From positions 1 through 23,425 of the forward strand of contig QFNK01000004.1 in assembly GCA_003240795.1 (NCBI GenBank): a DNA stretch of 23,425 nucleotides. Reading direction: 5' to 3'. Made by a program: the position numbers and the translations under genes. This document shows, in pieces, positions 1 to 7,407 of the stretch; positions within the stretch are counted from its first letter, which is position 1; each line of letters begins with the position of its first letter. Below the pieces are notes generated by a model. That model made no database searches. It saw only the letters and a list, made by a program, of their open reading frames with translations, and was not told the origin of the DNA. Origin of the DNA: Micavibrio aeruginosavorus. Its GTDB lineage: Bacteria; Pseudomonadota; Alphaproteobacteria; Micavibrionales; Micavibrionaceae.

Positions 1-1
1 A

Positions 2-316
2 ATCGCGCAGGACTGGACAACCGGCGAAATTCTGATGCTCGCCTGGATGAACGAGGAAGCCTTCCTTAAAACGCTAGAGACCCGTGAGGCGCATTACTGG
101 AGCCGTTCTCGCGGCGAACTCTGGCACAAGGGCGCGACCAGCGGCGCCATCCAGAAAGTCCATGATATCCGCATCGACTGCGATCAGGATGCGCTCGTTC
201 TCCTCATTGAACAGACTGGCGGCGGCGCGTGCCACACCGGCCGCCGGAGTTGCTTTTACCGCCGTGTCGAACGCGGCGAATCCGGCGATGTCATTTTATC
301 CTTCATCGGCGAGTGA
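2..316 (+). CDS. hisI: Phosphoribosyl-AMP cyclohydrolase, 5'-truncated by the window edge
   Basis: HisI opens the adenine ring of phosphoribosyl-AMP in the third step of histidine synthesis, in the cytoplasm. The reading frame is open from base 2, so the true start lies outside the window and only the last ~104 codons are seen. Family hallmarks are visible: LAWMNEEAF near the N-terminal side, the WHKGATSG segment, the metal-binding acidic string DCDQD, and the zinc-ligand motif CHTGRRSCFY close to the C-terminus. The stop is TGA at 314-316. No HisE (pyrophosphohydrolase) domain follows, so this is a monofunctional HisI as is usual in alphaproteobacteria. No other his gene is visible in the window. 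No clear terminator follows; the 190-base gap to the next gene holds only A/T-rich runs. Confidence 0.96.
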   Translation: MAQDWTTGEILMLAWMNEEAFLKTLETREAHYWSRSRGELWHKGATSGAIQKVHDIRIDCDQDALVLLIEQTGGGACHTGRRSCFYRRVERGESGDVILSFIGE

Positions 317-506
317 TTATCGAAAAACCTTTTTATCGTACGCTCTCAAAAAACCTTTTGCGGGAATGACTTAACGTATTAGAATTTTCTTCTACGCATC
401 GGTTCCAAAACCACCTCCAAGTAATCTCTTGTTAAGCATCCTTCACTACACTGGAACAGTTATTCCGGCGCAAGACCGGTAAACATCCGGTTCGTGGGGC
501 AAGAAC

Positions 507-2693
507 TTGGGACACAATATCAATTCGGCACTGGCACCGGCGCGGCAAAACTCTGATTGGTCTGACACCGTGTTACAGCGAAAAAGCAACGTACAAAATC
601 CGCTCGCCGCGATCAGCGTGAAGCCGACCCGCATCTGGAGCTCACGGATCAGCTGGCGCATCGCACTGTCCGCGTTTTTCACGATCCTCGTCATTCAGGG
701 CGCCGTCCTCCTCCTGACCATCCGTCAGCAGGAATTCAAGATGCTGAACGACTTGAGCGCGCAAGGCGTATCCGCCCTGTCCAGCACGCTCAACAACAAC
801 GAAACCTATCTTAACTCCCCCATTTCGCGGGAAGAAGCAGGGCGCATTCACGCCTCCTCCATCGTCAAGGGCTTCATTATCTATTCGCCCGACTACCGGA
901 TGCTCGGCTCCTCCGGCGAGGCGATCTCGCTGACAATCAACAAGGATACGCACACCGCCAATCACCGCTCCCCGGACGGCGCGACGTATGAAGTCGTCTA
1001 CCGCGCCAGCGAGCTCAGAAACCCCTACATCATCGCCGCCAGCCTCGATGCGCGCAGCATCACGCCCGCCTTGTCGGAATATGTCCACCAATCACTCGCC
1101 ATCATGTTCCTGCTGTCCGCCTTCGTGACGGTTGTTCTGATGATTTCGCTGTCCAAATGGCTGCTGGAGCCCGTCCTCTTCCTCCGCGACAATTTCGTTG
1201 CGGCCTTTGAAAATCCGGAAACGCCGGACATCAAGGAATCGCCTTATAAAACCGTCGATGAAATCGGCAACGTCATCTCCATGGCGCAGACGCTGATCCG
1301 TCAGAACGCGGACAATATCAAGCAGATCAAATCCGCCGCAGAAGACAAGATCCATAAGCTCGCCTATTTCGACCAGCTCACGGGTCTGCCGAACCGTATC
1401 CAGTTCCTGCAGAAACTGACCGATCAGGCACGGAGCGCAAACAACGATGATAGCGGCTATATCCGCCGCTTCGCGGTCATCGCGATGGACCTCGACCACT
1501 TCAAGGACATCAACGATTCCATGGGGCACAATGTCGGCGACGCGATCCTGCGCGGCGTTGGAAAGCGCCTTCGCGCCGCCCTTCCGGAACACGCTGTCGT
1601 CGCCAGATCGGGCGAGGACGAATTCGCAATCACGATGATGCTGACCGACCCCGTGACGGCGCGTGAAGTCGCCGAAAAAATCGTCGGCGTTATCCGTGCG
1701 GAGCCGTTCAAGGTCTTCAACGAAAGCTTTCAGATCCGTGCGTCCGTCGGCGTATCGACCTTCCCCGATGACGGCATCGATCCGGATCAGGTTCTGAAAA
1801 ACGCCGATATCGCGCTCAACCGCGCCAAGGAAGAAGGACGCGATACGATCAAGGAATATTCCGAAGATTTCGACCGCGCCGTTCAGGCCCGTTTCCAGTT
1901 GCTGCGCGACCTGCGCGACGCGATGGAGGCCAAAGACCTGCGCGTTTATTACCAGCCGCAATTCGACCTCGCCAGCGGCCGCATCATCGGCGCGGAAGCC
2001 TTGCTCCGCTGGTTCAAGAAAGACGGCAGCAAGAACGGCGGCCAGTTTATCTCCCCTGCCGAATTTATTCCGATTGCCGAACAATCCGGCCTGATCGTTC
2101 CGATCGGCGAATGGGTGCTGCGCCATTCCTGCACCCTCGCCGCACAGTGGGAGCGCGAAGGCCGCAACATCCGCGTCACCGTCAACGTCTCAGGCGCGCA
2201 ATTTTTCCAAAGCGATCTGGTCGCTTGCGTTTCCCAATGCCTGGAGGATTCCGGCCTCAGCCCCCACCTGCTCGAGCTCGAAGTGACCGAGAGCGTCTTT
2301 ATGGATGATATGCAGCACACGGTCGAAACGCTCCAGCGCCTGCACGGTTTGGGCGTCGAGCTTGCCATCGATGATTTCGGTACGGGTTACTCCTCGCTGT
2401 CCTACCTGCGCCAGTTCCCGATCGATCGCCTAAAGATCGACCAGTCCTTTATTCGCAATGCGCTCAACAACGCCGACGACGCGGCCATCGCCCGCACCAT
2501 CGTCCGCCTTGGCCATTCGCTGAACCTGAAAGTCATCGCCGAGGGCGTGGAAACCAAGCAGCACGAAGCCTTCCTGATGGAAGAGAAATGCGACGAGGTT
2601 CAGGGTTTCCGTTACTCCAAACCGATTCCTCTCGAAGAATTCAACGCCTTTATCCAGTCCTACAACGGCGACTTCAGCGTTTTTGACCGCTAA
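507..2693 (+). CDS. Membrane-anchored GGDEF-EAL protein, probable cyclic-di-GMP phosphodiesterase
   Basis: This 728-residue inner-membrane protein should turn over cyclic di-GMP. Segments in order are a ~50-residue cytoplasmic N-terminus, TM1 at about 51-72, a periplasmic sensor region of ~120 residues, TM2 at about 196-216, a HAMP-like linker, GGDEF at about 285-450 and EAL at about 465-715. The GGDEF signature is degenerate: it reads G369-E-D-E-F instead of GG(D/E)EF, and no RxxD inhibitory site precedes it. The EAL residues are all present: E497 in EALLRW, N560, E592, DDF at 622-624, K643, E679 and Q699-G700. I infer phosphodiesterase activity, with the GGDEF part at most binding GTP. The start is TTG at 507. 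A stop lies in frame at 480-482 and no ATG precedes TM1, so GTG at 570 is the main alternative. The gene appears monocistronic. Confidence 0.93.
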   Translation: MGHNINSALAPARQNSDWSDTVLQRKSNVQNPLAAISVKPTRIWSSRISWRIALSAFFTILVIQGAVLLLTIRQQEFKMLNDLSAQGVSALSSTLNNNETYLNSPISREEAGRIHASSIVKGFIIYSPDYRMLGSSGEAISLTINKDTHTANHRSPDGATYEVVYRASELRNPYIIAASLDARSITPALSEYVHQSLAIMFLLSAFVTVVLMISLSKWLLEPVLFLRDNFVAAFENPETPDIKESPYKTVDEIGNVISMAQTLIRQNADNIKQIKSAAEDKIHKLAYFDQLTGLPNRIQFLQKLTDQARSANNDDSGYIRRFAVIAMDLDHFKDINDSMGHNVGDAILRGVGKRLRAALPEHAVVARSGEDEFAITMMLTDPVTAREVAEKIVGVIRAEPFKVFNESFQIRASVGVSTFPDDGIDPDQVLKNADIALNRAKEEGRDTIKEYSEDFDRAVQARFQLLRDLRDAMEAKDLRVYYQPQFDLASGRIIGAEALLRWFKKDGSKNGGQFISPAEFIPIAEQSGLIVPIGEWVLRHSCTLAAQWEREGRNIRVTVNVSGAQFFQSDLVACVSQCLEDSGLSPHLLELEVTESVFMDDMQHTVETLQRLHGLGVELAIDDFGTGYSSLSYLRQFPIDRLKIDQSFIRNALNNADDAAIARTIVRLGHSLNLKVIAEGVETKQHEAFLMEEKCDEVQGFRYSKPIPLEEFNAFIQSYNGDFSVFDR

Positions 2694-2704
2694 TCAATCT
2701 GATT

Positions 2705-2732
2705 TTGACAAAAACCTCATGCCCTATTAACA
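2705..2732 (+). promoter_or_regulatory. Possible aroA promoter, weak -10
   Basis: A perfect TTGACA lies at 2705-2710, just after the preceding stop codon. The best -10 at 16 bases spacing is TTAACA at 2727-2732, which is a poor match. Transcription would begin within a base or two of the aroA ATG at 2740. The call rests mainly on the -35. Confidence 0.35.
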
Positions 2733-2743
2733 AAAGGGCATGA
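2717..2743 (+). repeat. 9-bp perfect inverted repeat over the aroA start codon
   Basis: TCATGCCCT at 2717-2725 is the exact reverse complement of AGGGCATGA at 2735-2743, with a 9-base A/T-rich loop. The right arm contains the aroA ATG at 2740-2742. As RNA this would bury the start codon in a stem; as DNA it could be an operator. No T-run follows, so it is not a rho-independent terminator. Confidence 0.6.
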
Positions 2744-4098
2744 CACATGCCGCGCAATCCCCTGTTCCGTTTCAGTCCGTGAAAAGCGGCGCCCTCAAGG
2801 GCACTGCCGCCATTCCGGGTGATAAATCCGTTTCCCACCGCTCCCTGATGTTTGGGGGGATCGCCAAAGAGCGCACGGTGATCCATGGCCTCCTTGAGGG
2901 TGAGGACGTTCTGAACACCGCAGCCGCCATGCGTGCGATGGGCGCGACAATCGAAAAACATGATGATGGCACCTGGAGCGTCGAAGGCGTCGGCATCGGC
3001 AACCTGAAATCCCCCGCCGCACCGATGGAAATGGGCAATTCCGGCACGTCCACGCGCCTTCTCGCTGGCCTCGTTGCGGGGCATGGCATTTCCGCGTCCT
3101 TTACGGGCGATGCATCGCTGACCAAACGCCCGATGGGCCGCATCATTACGCCGCTGGAACAGATGGGCGCATCATTTGACGCCAGCGAAGGCGGACGCCT
3201 TCCCATGACCGTCCACGGCGCGCGCGAGGTCAAAGCGATCGAGTACAAACTGCCCGTCGCCTCCGCACAGGTAAAATCCGCCGTCATGCTGGCCGGCCTT
3301 CGCGCTGACGGCGTCACAACGGTCATCGAGACGAAACCCACGCGCGACCACACGGAAAACATGCTGCGCCATTTTGGCGTGACGGTCGACGTCGAGGATT
3401 TGGACAACGGCGCGCAGGCCGTGCATCTGAAAGGCGGTCAGGACATGATCGCGGCGGGTGATATCTTCGTCCCCCGCGACCCTAGCTCCGCGGCCTTTCC
3501 GGCTGTCGCCGCCGCGCTGTGCGCTGGCTCCGACGTTTTGCTGCCCAATATCGGCATGAACCCGCGCCGTAACGGTATCTTCCTGTGCCTCAAAGAAATG
3601 GGTGCGGATATTGCGTTCGAGAATGAGCGGATCGAAGCGGGCGAACCGGTCGCCGACATCCGCGTTCGCGGCACAAAAATGCTGCAGGGAATTACCGTGC
3701 CGGAAGAGCGCGTGCCCAGCATGATCGACGAATTCCCCGTCCTGTTCGTCGCGGCCTCTTTTGCCAGCGGAATCACGCGCTGCACGGGCCTCGACGAGCT
3801 TCGCGTGAAGGAGTCCGACCGTCTCGCCGTCATGGCCAAAGGGCTGGAAGCCTGCGGCGTCAAACTTGAAATGGGCGAAGACAGCCTGACGATTTTCGGC
3901 AACGGCACGCCTCCTCAGGGCGGCGCGACCATTGAAACGGCGCTGGACCACCGCATCGCCATGAGTTTTCTGATCATGGGTCTGGCCGCACAAACACCTG
4001 TTATCATTGATGATATAGCCCCCGTTGCGACCAGCTTCCCGAACTTTGTCGCTTTGATGAACGGGTTATCTGGCGGCGAATCCCTCAAAGCTCTCTAA
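2740..4098 (+). CDS. aroA: 3-phosphoshikimate 1-carboxyvinyltransferase (EPSP synthase), class II type
   Basis: AroA joins phosphoenolpyruvate to shikimate-3-phosphate, the sixth step of the shikimate pathway, in the cytoplasm. The 452-residue length and motifs fit class II (Agrobacterium CP4-like) enzymes: PGDKSVSHRS at 26-35, GDASLTKRPMGR ending at 134, SAQVKSA at 175-181, TRDHTENML from 201, PSMIDEFP at 326-333 with D330 and E331, RVKESDR ending at 361, and LDHRIAMSF at 402-410. In the PEP-loop the sequence is GNSGT (99-103). Gly102 sits where CP4 has Ala100, the residue linked to glyphosate tolerance, so this enzyme should be more sensitive than CP4. The start at 2740 has no Shine-Dalgarno and sits in an inverted repeat. 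The gene is followed by two unrelated genes rather than directly by cmk. Confidence 0.97.
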   Translation: MTHAAQSPVPFQSVKSGALKGTAAIPGDKSVSHRSLMFGGIAKERTVIHGLLEGEDVLNTAAAMRAMGATIEKHDDGTWSVEGVGIGNLKSPAAPMEMGNSGTSTRLLAGLVAGHGISASFTGDASLTKRPMGRIITPLEQMGASFDASEGGRLPMTVHGAREVKAIEYKLPVASAQVKSAVMLAGLRADGVTTVIETKPTRDHTENMLRHFGVTVDVEDLDNGAQAVHLKGGQDMIAAGDIFVPRDPSSAAFPAVAAALCAGSDVLLPNIGMNPRRNGIFLCLKEMGADIAFENERIEAGEPVADIRVRGTKMLQGITVPEERVPSMIDEFPVLFVAASFASGITRCTGLDELRVKESDRLAVMAKGLEACGVKLEMGEDSLTIFGNGTPPQGGATIETALDHRIAMSFLIMGLAAQTPVIIDDIAPVATSFPNFVALMNGLSGGESLKAL

Positions 4099-4125
4099 GT
4101 TTTATTTGACATAAAAACAAGAGAG
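4091..4125 (+). repeat. Nested imperfect inverted repeat spanning the aroA stop and the next promoter
   Basis: CTCTC at 4091-4095 pairs with GAGAG at 4121-4125. Inside it GTTTTAT at 4099-4105 pairs with ATAAAAC bases at 4111-4118 with one bulged A. The loop is the TTGAC of the promoter -35 element. It has no T-run after it. It may be an operator, or act as a weak 3' end for the aroA transcript. Confidence 0.4.
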
Positions 4126-4133
4126 TTTATAGT
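4106..4133 (+). promoter_or_regulatory. Promoter of the exported protein gene at 4140, probably leaderless
   Basis: TTGACA at 4106-4111 and TATAGT at 4128-4133 are separated by 16 bases. The -10 ends 6 bases before the ATG at 4140, so transcription is expected to start at or next to the A of the start codon. No Shine-Dalgarno is present. Confidence 0.65.
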
Positions 4134-4139
4134 ACCTGA

Positions 4140-4667
4140 ATGTTCGGAAAACGTTTATCGCGTGTTTTTCAAAGCGCCGCCCTCGCCGCGGGCCTGATGG
4201 CTGGCGCGGCAGCTAACGCGGTTGAACAGCCGGACATTGACATGGAATACAGATCCGATCGTGCCTCTTTGTTAAAAGACGGACGTTTGAAAACGCTGGG
4301 TATCAACAATTTCGGGGTCGTATGTCCCGAAGGTATCTACGCCCCCAAGGGTGGCGGAAACGCGCCGAAGACCCTCCGCATAGAATTAAATTCGGTGACA
4401 TTCGAAGAAATGCTGCGCGAGGGGCGCGACCTCGCCGCAACGCGCGAACATGACAAGGCGATAACGGAAGAACCGCTGACAGGATCGCAGTTCTTTGCCA
4501 TCGGATCCGACGGCAAGTTCAAGCAGTTCTCGACAATGTCCGACATCATCAGTCTGGCCGAAGATTGGGAACGCGCAGGTAAGCCGCCCAAAGGAATTTC
4601 CCCTGATGATAAAATGGGCATGGCCCGTATCGAGCGCTTCGGGCGCGATTTCTGCGGCGGCATGTAA
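4140..4667 (+). CDS. Exported protein of unknown function
   Basis: I do not recognise this 175-residue protein. It begins with a classic Sec signal peptide: a basic start (GKRLSR), a hydrophobic Ala/Leu-rich core at about 11-24, and a likely cleavage after AANA at residue 27. The mature part would be periplasmic, about 148 residues, hydrophilic and without membrane segments. It has exactly two cysteines, C62 in VVCPEG and C172 four residues from the end, which could form a disulfide tying the chain ends. A strong promoter lies directly before the ATG, which looks leaderless. The gene ends 6 bases before the stop of the convergent lipoprotein gene. Both sit between aroA and cmk, which are often close neighbours in alphaproteobacteria. 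The signal peptide is well supported; function is unknown. Confidence 0.75.
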   Translation: MFGKRLSRVFQSAALAAGLMAGAAANAVEQPDIDMEYRSDRASLLKDGRLKTLGINNFGVVCPEGIYAPKGGGNAPKTLRIELNSVTFEEMLREGRDLAATREHDKAITEEPLTGSQFFAIGSDGKFKQFSTMSDIISLAEDWERAGKPPKGISPDDKMGMARIERFGRDFCGGM

Positions 4668-4673
4668 ACGCGG

Positions 4674-5279
4674 CTACTGCTTCGCGCCCGCGGGCTTCCA
4701 TCCGTTCAGCCAGTCAGCACGCGGCACGATATATGGCTCCTCACCATTTGCGCGGTAGAATGAATCAACCGCCCACAAAGCGCCGTTTTCCTTTTCCCGG
4801 ATCACTGCGGTATTGTGCGGCCATGTGCCGTTGATGATATAGCCGCGGTGCGTCGGTTCGGTCTTCTCATGGAATTTCAAGAACCCCGCATTCTGCAGCA
4901 AACCGACATATTGCGTGGTGTTCACCGTCTCGTCGATGCAGTCCATCTGCTTGTCGCTGGTTTTGAACCCGACCGCCTCTCCGTTGTCTTCGTCGGTGCC
5001 GGTTTTTATGCCGGAATAACGCTCCATCAGGGCGATTGCCTGGCCGATTTTGCTGCGCTCTGCCGCCGCATCTTTTGCCGGCTTTGCATTGAAAATCTTG
5101 TTGATTTCCGCCCATTCCTGCGCCGTAAAACCCGCCGCGCTTTTATGGGTGCAGCTGTAACCGTGACAGATATGAAACGCCTCCACACTCGCCGGAAGGT
5201 TGTTGTATTTCTGAATCGGCAGCCCCGTGGAGCAACCGCAGAGCGCAAAAGCGATAAAAAACGCGAAAGACTTTTTCAT
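4674..5279 (-). CDS. Conserved lipoprotein of unknown function
   Basis: This 201-residue protein starts with a lipoprotein signal: MKKS, a hydrophobic stretch and the lipobox LCGC, which makes C16 the lipidated residue. It should be anchored to the envelope, probably on the periplasmic side. The mature region has the paired-cysteine segment HICHGYSC (C38 and C43) followed by FTAQEWAEI, and then QMDCIDETVNTT (C114) and WPHNTAVI and AVDSFY motifs. From memory these elements recur together in an uncharacterised family of alphaproteobacterial proteins; I know no assigned function. The conserved His, Cys and Asp residues could suggest metal binding or an enzyme, but that is inference. The gene runs against its neighbours, converges on the exported protein gene and diverges from cmk, so it must have its own promoter in 5280-5380. 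Confidence 0.75.
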   Translation of the reverse strand: MKKSFAFFIAFALCGCSTGLPIQKYNNLPASVEAFHICHGYSCTHKSAAGFTAQEWAEINKIFNAKPAKDAAAERSKIGQAIALMERYSGIKTGTDEDNGEAVGFKTSDKQMDCIDETVNTTQYVGLLQNAGFLKFHEKTEPTHRGYIINGTWPHNTAVIREKENGALWAVDSFYRANGEEPYIVPRADWLNGWKPAGAKQ

Positions 5280-5330
5280 GTAACCCCTAAAATGACGCGC
5301 TCACACTGCCATGAAGCGCGCTGGCCGCAT

Positions 5331-5343
5331 AGGAGGATTTTTG
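5331..5343 (+). promoter_or_regulatory. Strong Shine-Dalgarno before an alternative TTG start of cmk
   Basis: AGGAGG at 5331-5336 is the strongest ribosome-binding sequence seen near cmk. A TTG at 5341-5343 is in frame with cmk but only 4 bases away. Using it would add 14 residues before the ATG at 5383. It is the main reason to doubt the conventional start. Confidence 0.45.
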
Positions 5344-5382
5344 GCGTTTACGAACATTGGCTTCCCCCTTATGGTAGGCGCC

Positions 5383-6042
5383 ATGACACAGCACATGGTA
5401 ATCGCAATCGACGGCCCCGCGGCTTCCGGCAAAGGCACGCTGGCCAGAAAACTGGCGGCGGAGCTGGGCTTTGCCTATCTGGACACGGGCGCCCTCTATC
5501 GCTGCGTGGGCAAGGCGGTTCTGGATGCAGGCGGCAATCCCGCCGATGAATCCGCGGCGATTGTTGCAGCAAAATCGTTGCAGCAAACGCTCAAGCCCCA
5601 GGATCTGCAAAACCCTGATTTACGCACGGATACAGTCGGCTCCGCCGCCTCTAACGTCGCCAAATTCCCCGCGGTGCGTCAGGCCCTGTTTGAATTTCAG
5701 CGCAATTTCGCCAAAACGCCGCAGCAAGGCTATGGCGGGGTAATCCTAGACGGCCGTGATATCGGCACCGTCATTGCACCGGATGCCGACGTTAAACTCT
5801 TCGTGACGGCCAGCGTGGAGGAACGCACGAAACGCCGTCTTGCCGAACTGACAGGCAAGGGCATTGAAACGGATTTCGAGACCGTGCTGGCAGACATGAA
5901 ACAACGGGACGAGCGGGATTCCGCACGGGACACCGCCCCTTTGAAACCGGCGGACAATGCGGTTCTTGTCGATACCAGCACCATGGACGCGCAATCCGTC
6001 ATGGATTACGCCCTGTCCCTTATCCGCAATCGCGCGTCCTAA
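5383..6042 (+). CDS. cmk: Cytidylate kinase
   Basis: Cmk phosphorylates CMP and dCMP with ATP in pyrimidine nucleotide salvage and synthesis. From ATG 5383 the protein has 219 residues, a normal length for the family. The P-loop GPAASGKGT lies about 10 residues from the start, followed by YLDTGALYR (CMP-binding region) and GRDIGTVIAPDADVKLFVTAS (split here by description: the GRDIGT and FVTAS motifs) and a lid-region RRLAEL segment. The C-terminal DERDSARDTAPLKPA is typical. Start choice is uncertain: ATG 5371 and TTG 5341 (after a strong AGGAGG) are in frame, but only the stretch from 5383 resembles the family. The 3' end overlaps the convergent LtrA-family gene by 23 bases. In many alphaproteobacteria cmk directly precedes rpsA; here a gene is interposed. 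Confidence 0.96.
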   Translation: MTQHMVIAIDGPAASGKGTLARKLAAELGFAYLDTGALYRCVGKAVLDAGGNPADESAAIVAAKSLQQTLKPQDLQNPDLRTDTVGSAASNVAKFPAVRQALFEFQRNFAKTPQQGYGGVILDGRDIGTVIAPDADVKLFVTASVEERTKRRLAELTGKGIETDFETVLADMKQRDERDSARDTAPLKPADNAVLVDTSTMDAQSVMDYALSLIRNRAS

Positions 6043-7201
6043 GGGACATTTTCTCCCACACCGCCACCAGAACCAGAACGCCCGTCGCAAGCGCGGCGAG
6101 AAGCAGCGGCGTCGCAAAAGGTGCAGCAAAAATCAAAGCACCGGTCAGTCCCAGCCCCGCAACATGGGAAAGCGGATACCGCCCCGATATCACGCGTTTG
6201 AACAGCAATGTGCCCGTCAGAAACAAAGCCGGCCCGCCCAGAATAACAAAAATACCGATCGGATCGACATGTCCGGACGCATGTGCCAGAACCATTTCGT
6301 CCCCGACAGCCGACAGGATGATACCCGCAACGATAACCGCATGGATATAGGTATAGGCCAGCCGCGCCATCTTTCCCGGATCCTCCGACGCCGCAATCTT
6401 TGCGGCCCCGTCATCCGCGCCGGCATCGAAATAGATCCACCAGAGCGACGCAATACTGACAAAGGCGCATAAAAACGCAGCAATTTCGGGCAGGGTCACC
6501 GCCATATGCGCGAAAGTCGCCCCCGTGACCAGAATGGATTCACCCAGCGCGATGATGATGAACAGGGCGCAGCGCTCGCTCATATGCGCGCCTTCGACAT
6601 CCCATTCATCGGTTCGCGTGCCGCCGAGACCGGGCACCCAGAAAGCACTGATCGGCCCCAGATATTCAATCAGCAGCGCACCGCCCCAGATCATCATGCG
6701 CTCCGGCCCCTCGGCAAACGCGCCTGTAATCCAGAAAACGCCGGACAGGCTGAGCCACGCCGTAATCCGGATAAAATTCCGGTAATTGCTGCGGCTGTGG
6801 TTCTTGACGGCAAACAGGGTGAAGAGCGATCGCCCGACCTGCATCACCATATAAGCGGCCGCAAAAATCAGCCCCCGATCACCGAAAGCCTCCGCAACAG
6901 AGGTGGAAAGCACCAGTCCCGCCAGCATCAGCGCGAACATGAAAAGCCGCACGGGCATCTTTTCGGGGTCGAGCCAGTTGGTCACCCACGAGGTGAAACC
7001 CCACACCCACCAGACGGCCAGAACCATCATACCCGCCTGAATTCCGCCCTCGATCGTCAGGTTTTTCAGGAAAAAATGCGATATTTGCGTAACCCCGAAC
7101 ACGAAAACCAGATCGAAGAAAAGCTCGAGATACGTGACTTTCGTATGCGTATGGGGAGCGCGGGCGCGGAGGAGACTTTTAACGGGCAGCGGAGAAGACA
7201 T
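6020..7201 (-). CDS. LtrA-family multipass membrane protein
   Basis: This 393-residue protein matches the bacterial low temperature requirement A (LtrA) family. The N-terminus carries the family signature VTYLELFFDLVFVFGVTQIS, then roughly ten hydrophobic segments fill the rest of the chain. Other family-like features are VWWVWGFTSWVTNWLDP in the second helix region and the WIYFDAG segment near the middle. The family was named from a Listeria cold-growth phenotype; the molecular function is not established. The start ATG is at 7199-7201 and the stop TAA at 6020-6022 lies inside the end of cmk on the other strand. It sits in reverse orientation between cmk and rpsA. A palindromic TTGCAA at 7254-7259 could serve as -35 for both this gene and rpsA. 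Confidence 0.9.
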   Translation of the reverse strand: MSSPLPVKSLLRARAPHTHTKVTYLELFFDLVFVFGVTQISHFFLKNLTIEGGIQAGMMVLAVWWVWGFTSWVTNWLDPEKMPVRLFMFALMLAGLVLSTSVAEAFGDRGLIFAAAYMVMQVGRSLFTLFAVKNHSRSNYRNFIRITAWLSLSGVFWITGAFAEGPERMMIWGGALLIEYLGPISAFWVPGLGGTRTDEWDVEGAHMSERCALFIIIALGESILVTGATFAHMAVTLPEIAAFLCAFVSIASLWWIYFDAGADDGAAKIAASEDPGKMARLAYTYIHAVIVAGIILSAVGDEMVLAHASGHVDPIGIFVILGGPALFLTGTLLFKRVISGRYPLSHVAGLGLTGALIFAAPFATPLLLAALATGVLVLVAVWEKMSLRTRDCG

Positions 7202-7253
7202 GAAAACCAGCCGGAATAAGGATAAAACAGCACTCTATAGCACCCTAAAACAG

Positions 7254-7282
7254 TTGCAATCCCTCACTTAAAGGGCTACAAC
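7254..7282 (+). promoter_or_regulatory. Probable rpsA promoter
   Basis: TTGCAA at 7254-7259 and TACAAC at 7277-7282 are separated by exactly 17 bases. The predicted start is near 7289, giving a leader of about 120 bases before rpsA. Because TTGCAA is its own reverse complement, it could also be the -35 of the divergent LtrA-family gene, with a weak TAGAGT -10 on the minus strand at 16 bases. Confidence 0.5.
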
Positions 7283-7407
7283 CGCCACGTTCCGGTAAAT
7301 CCAAAGGCCATGCGCCTCTGCCGCGAATATGAAGGTCACCCAAACCCACCCCGCGGGGAGAAAACGGTTTGTGTCGATCTATCAAAAAATCTGAAAGGAC
7401 TACCACT

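Noticed and set aside
317..506. Riboswitch or attenuator between hisI and the GGDEF-EAL gene
   Set aside because: Only short A/T runs (AAAAACCTTTT twice) and a 5-bp hairpin at 475-491; no structured aptamer-like element or terminator.
4815..5549. 244-codon plus-strand open frame opposite the lipoprotein gene and into cmk
   Set aside because: Arg-rich antisense composition, while the minus-strand frame has a clear lipobox and cmk is certain in another frame.
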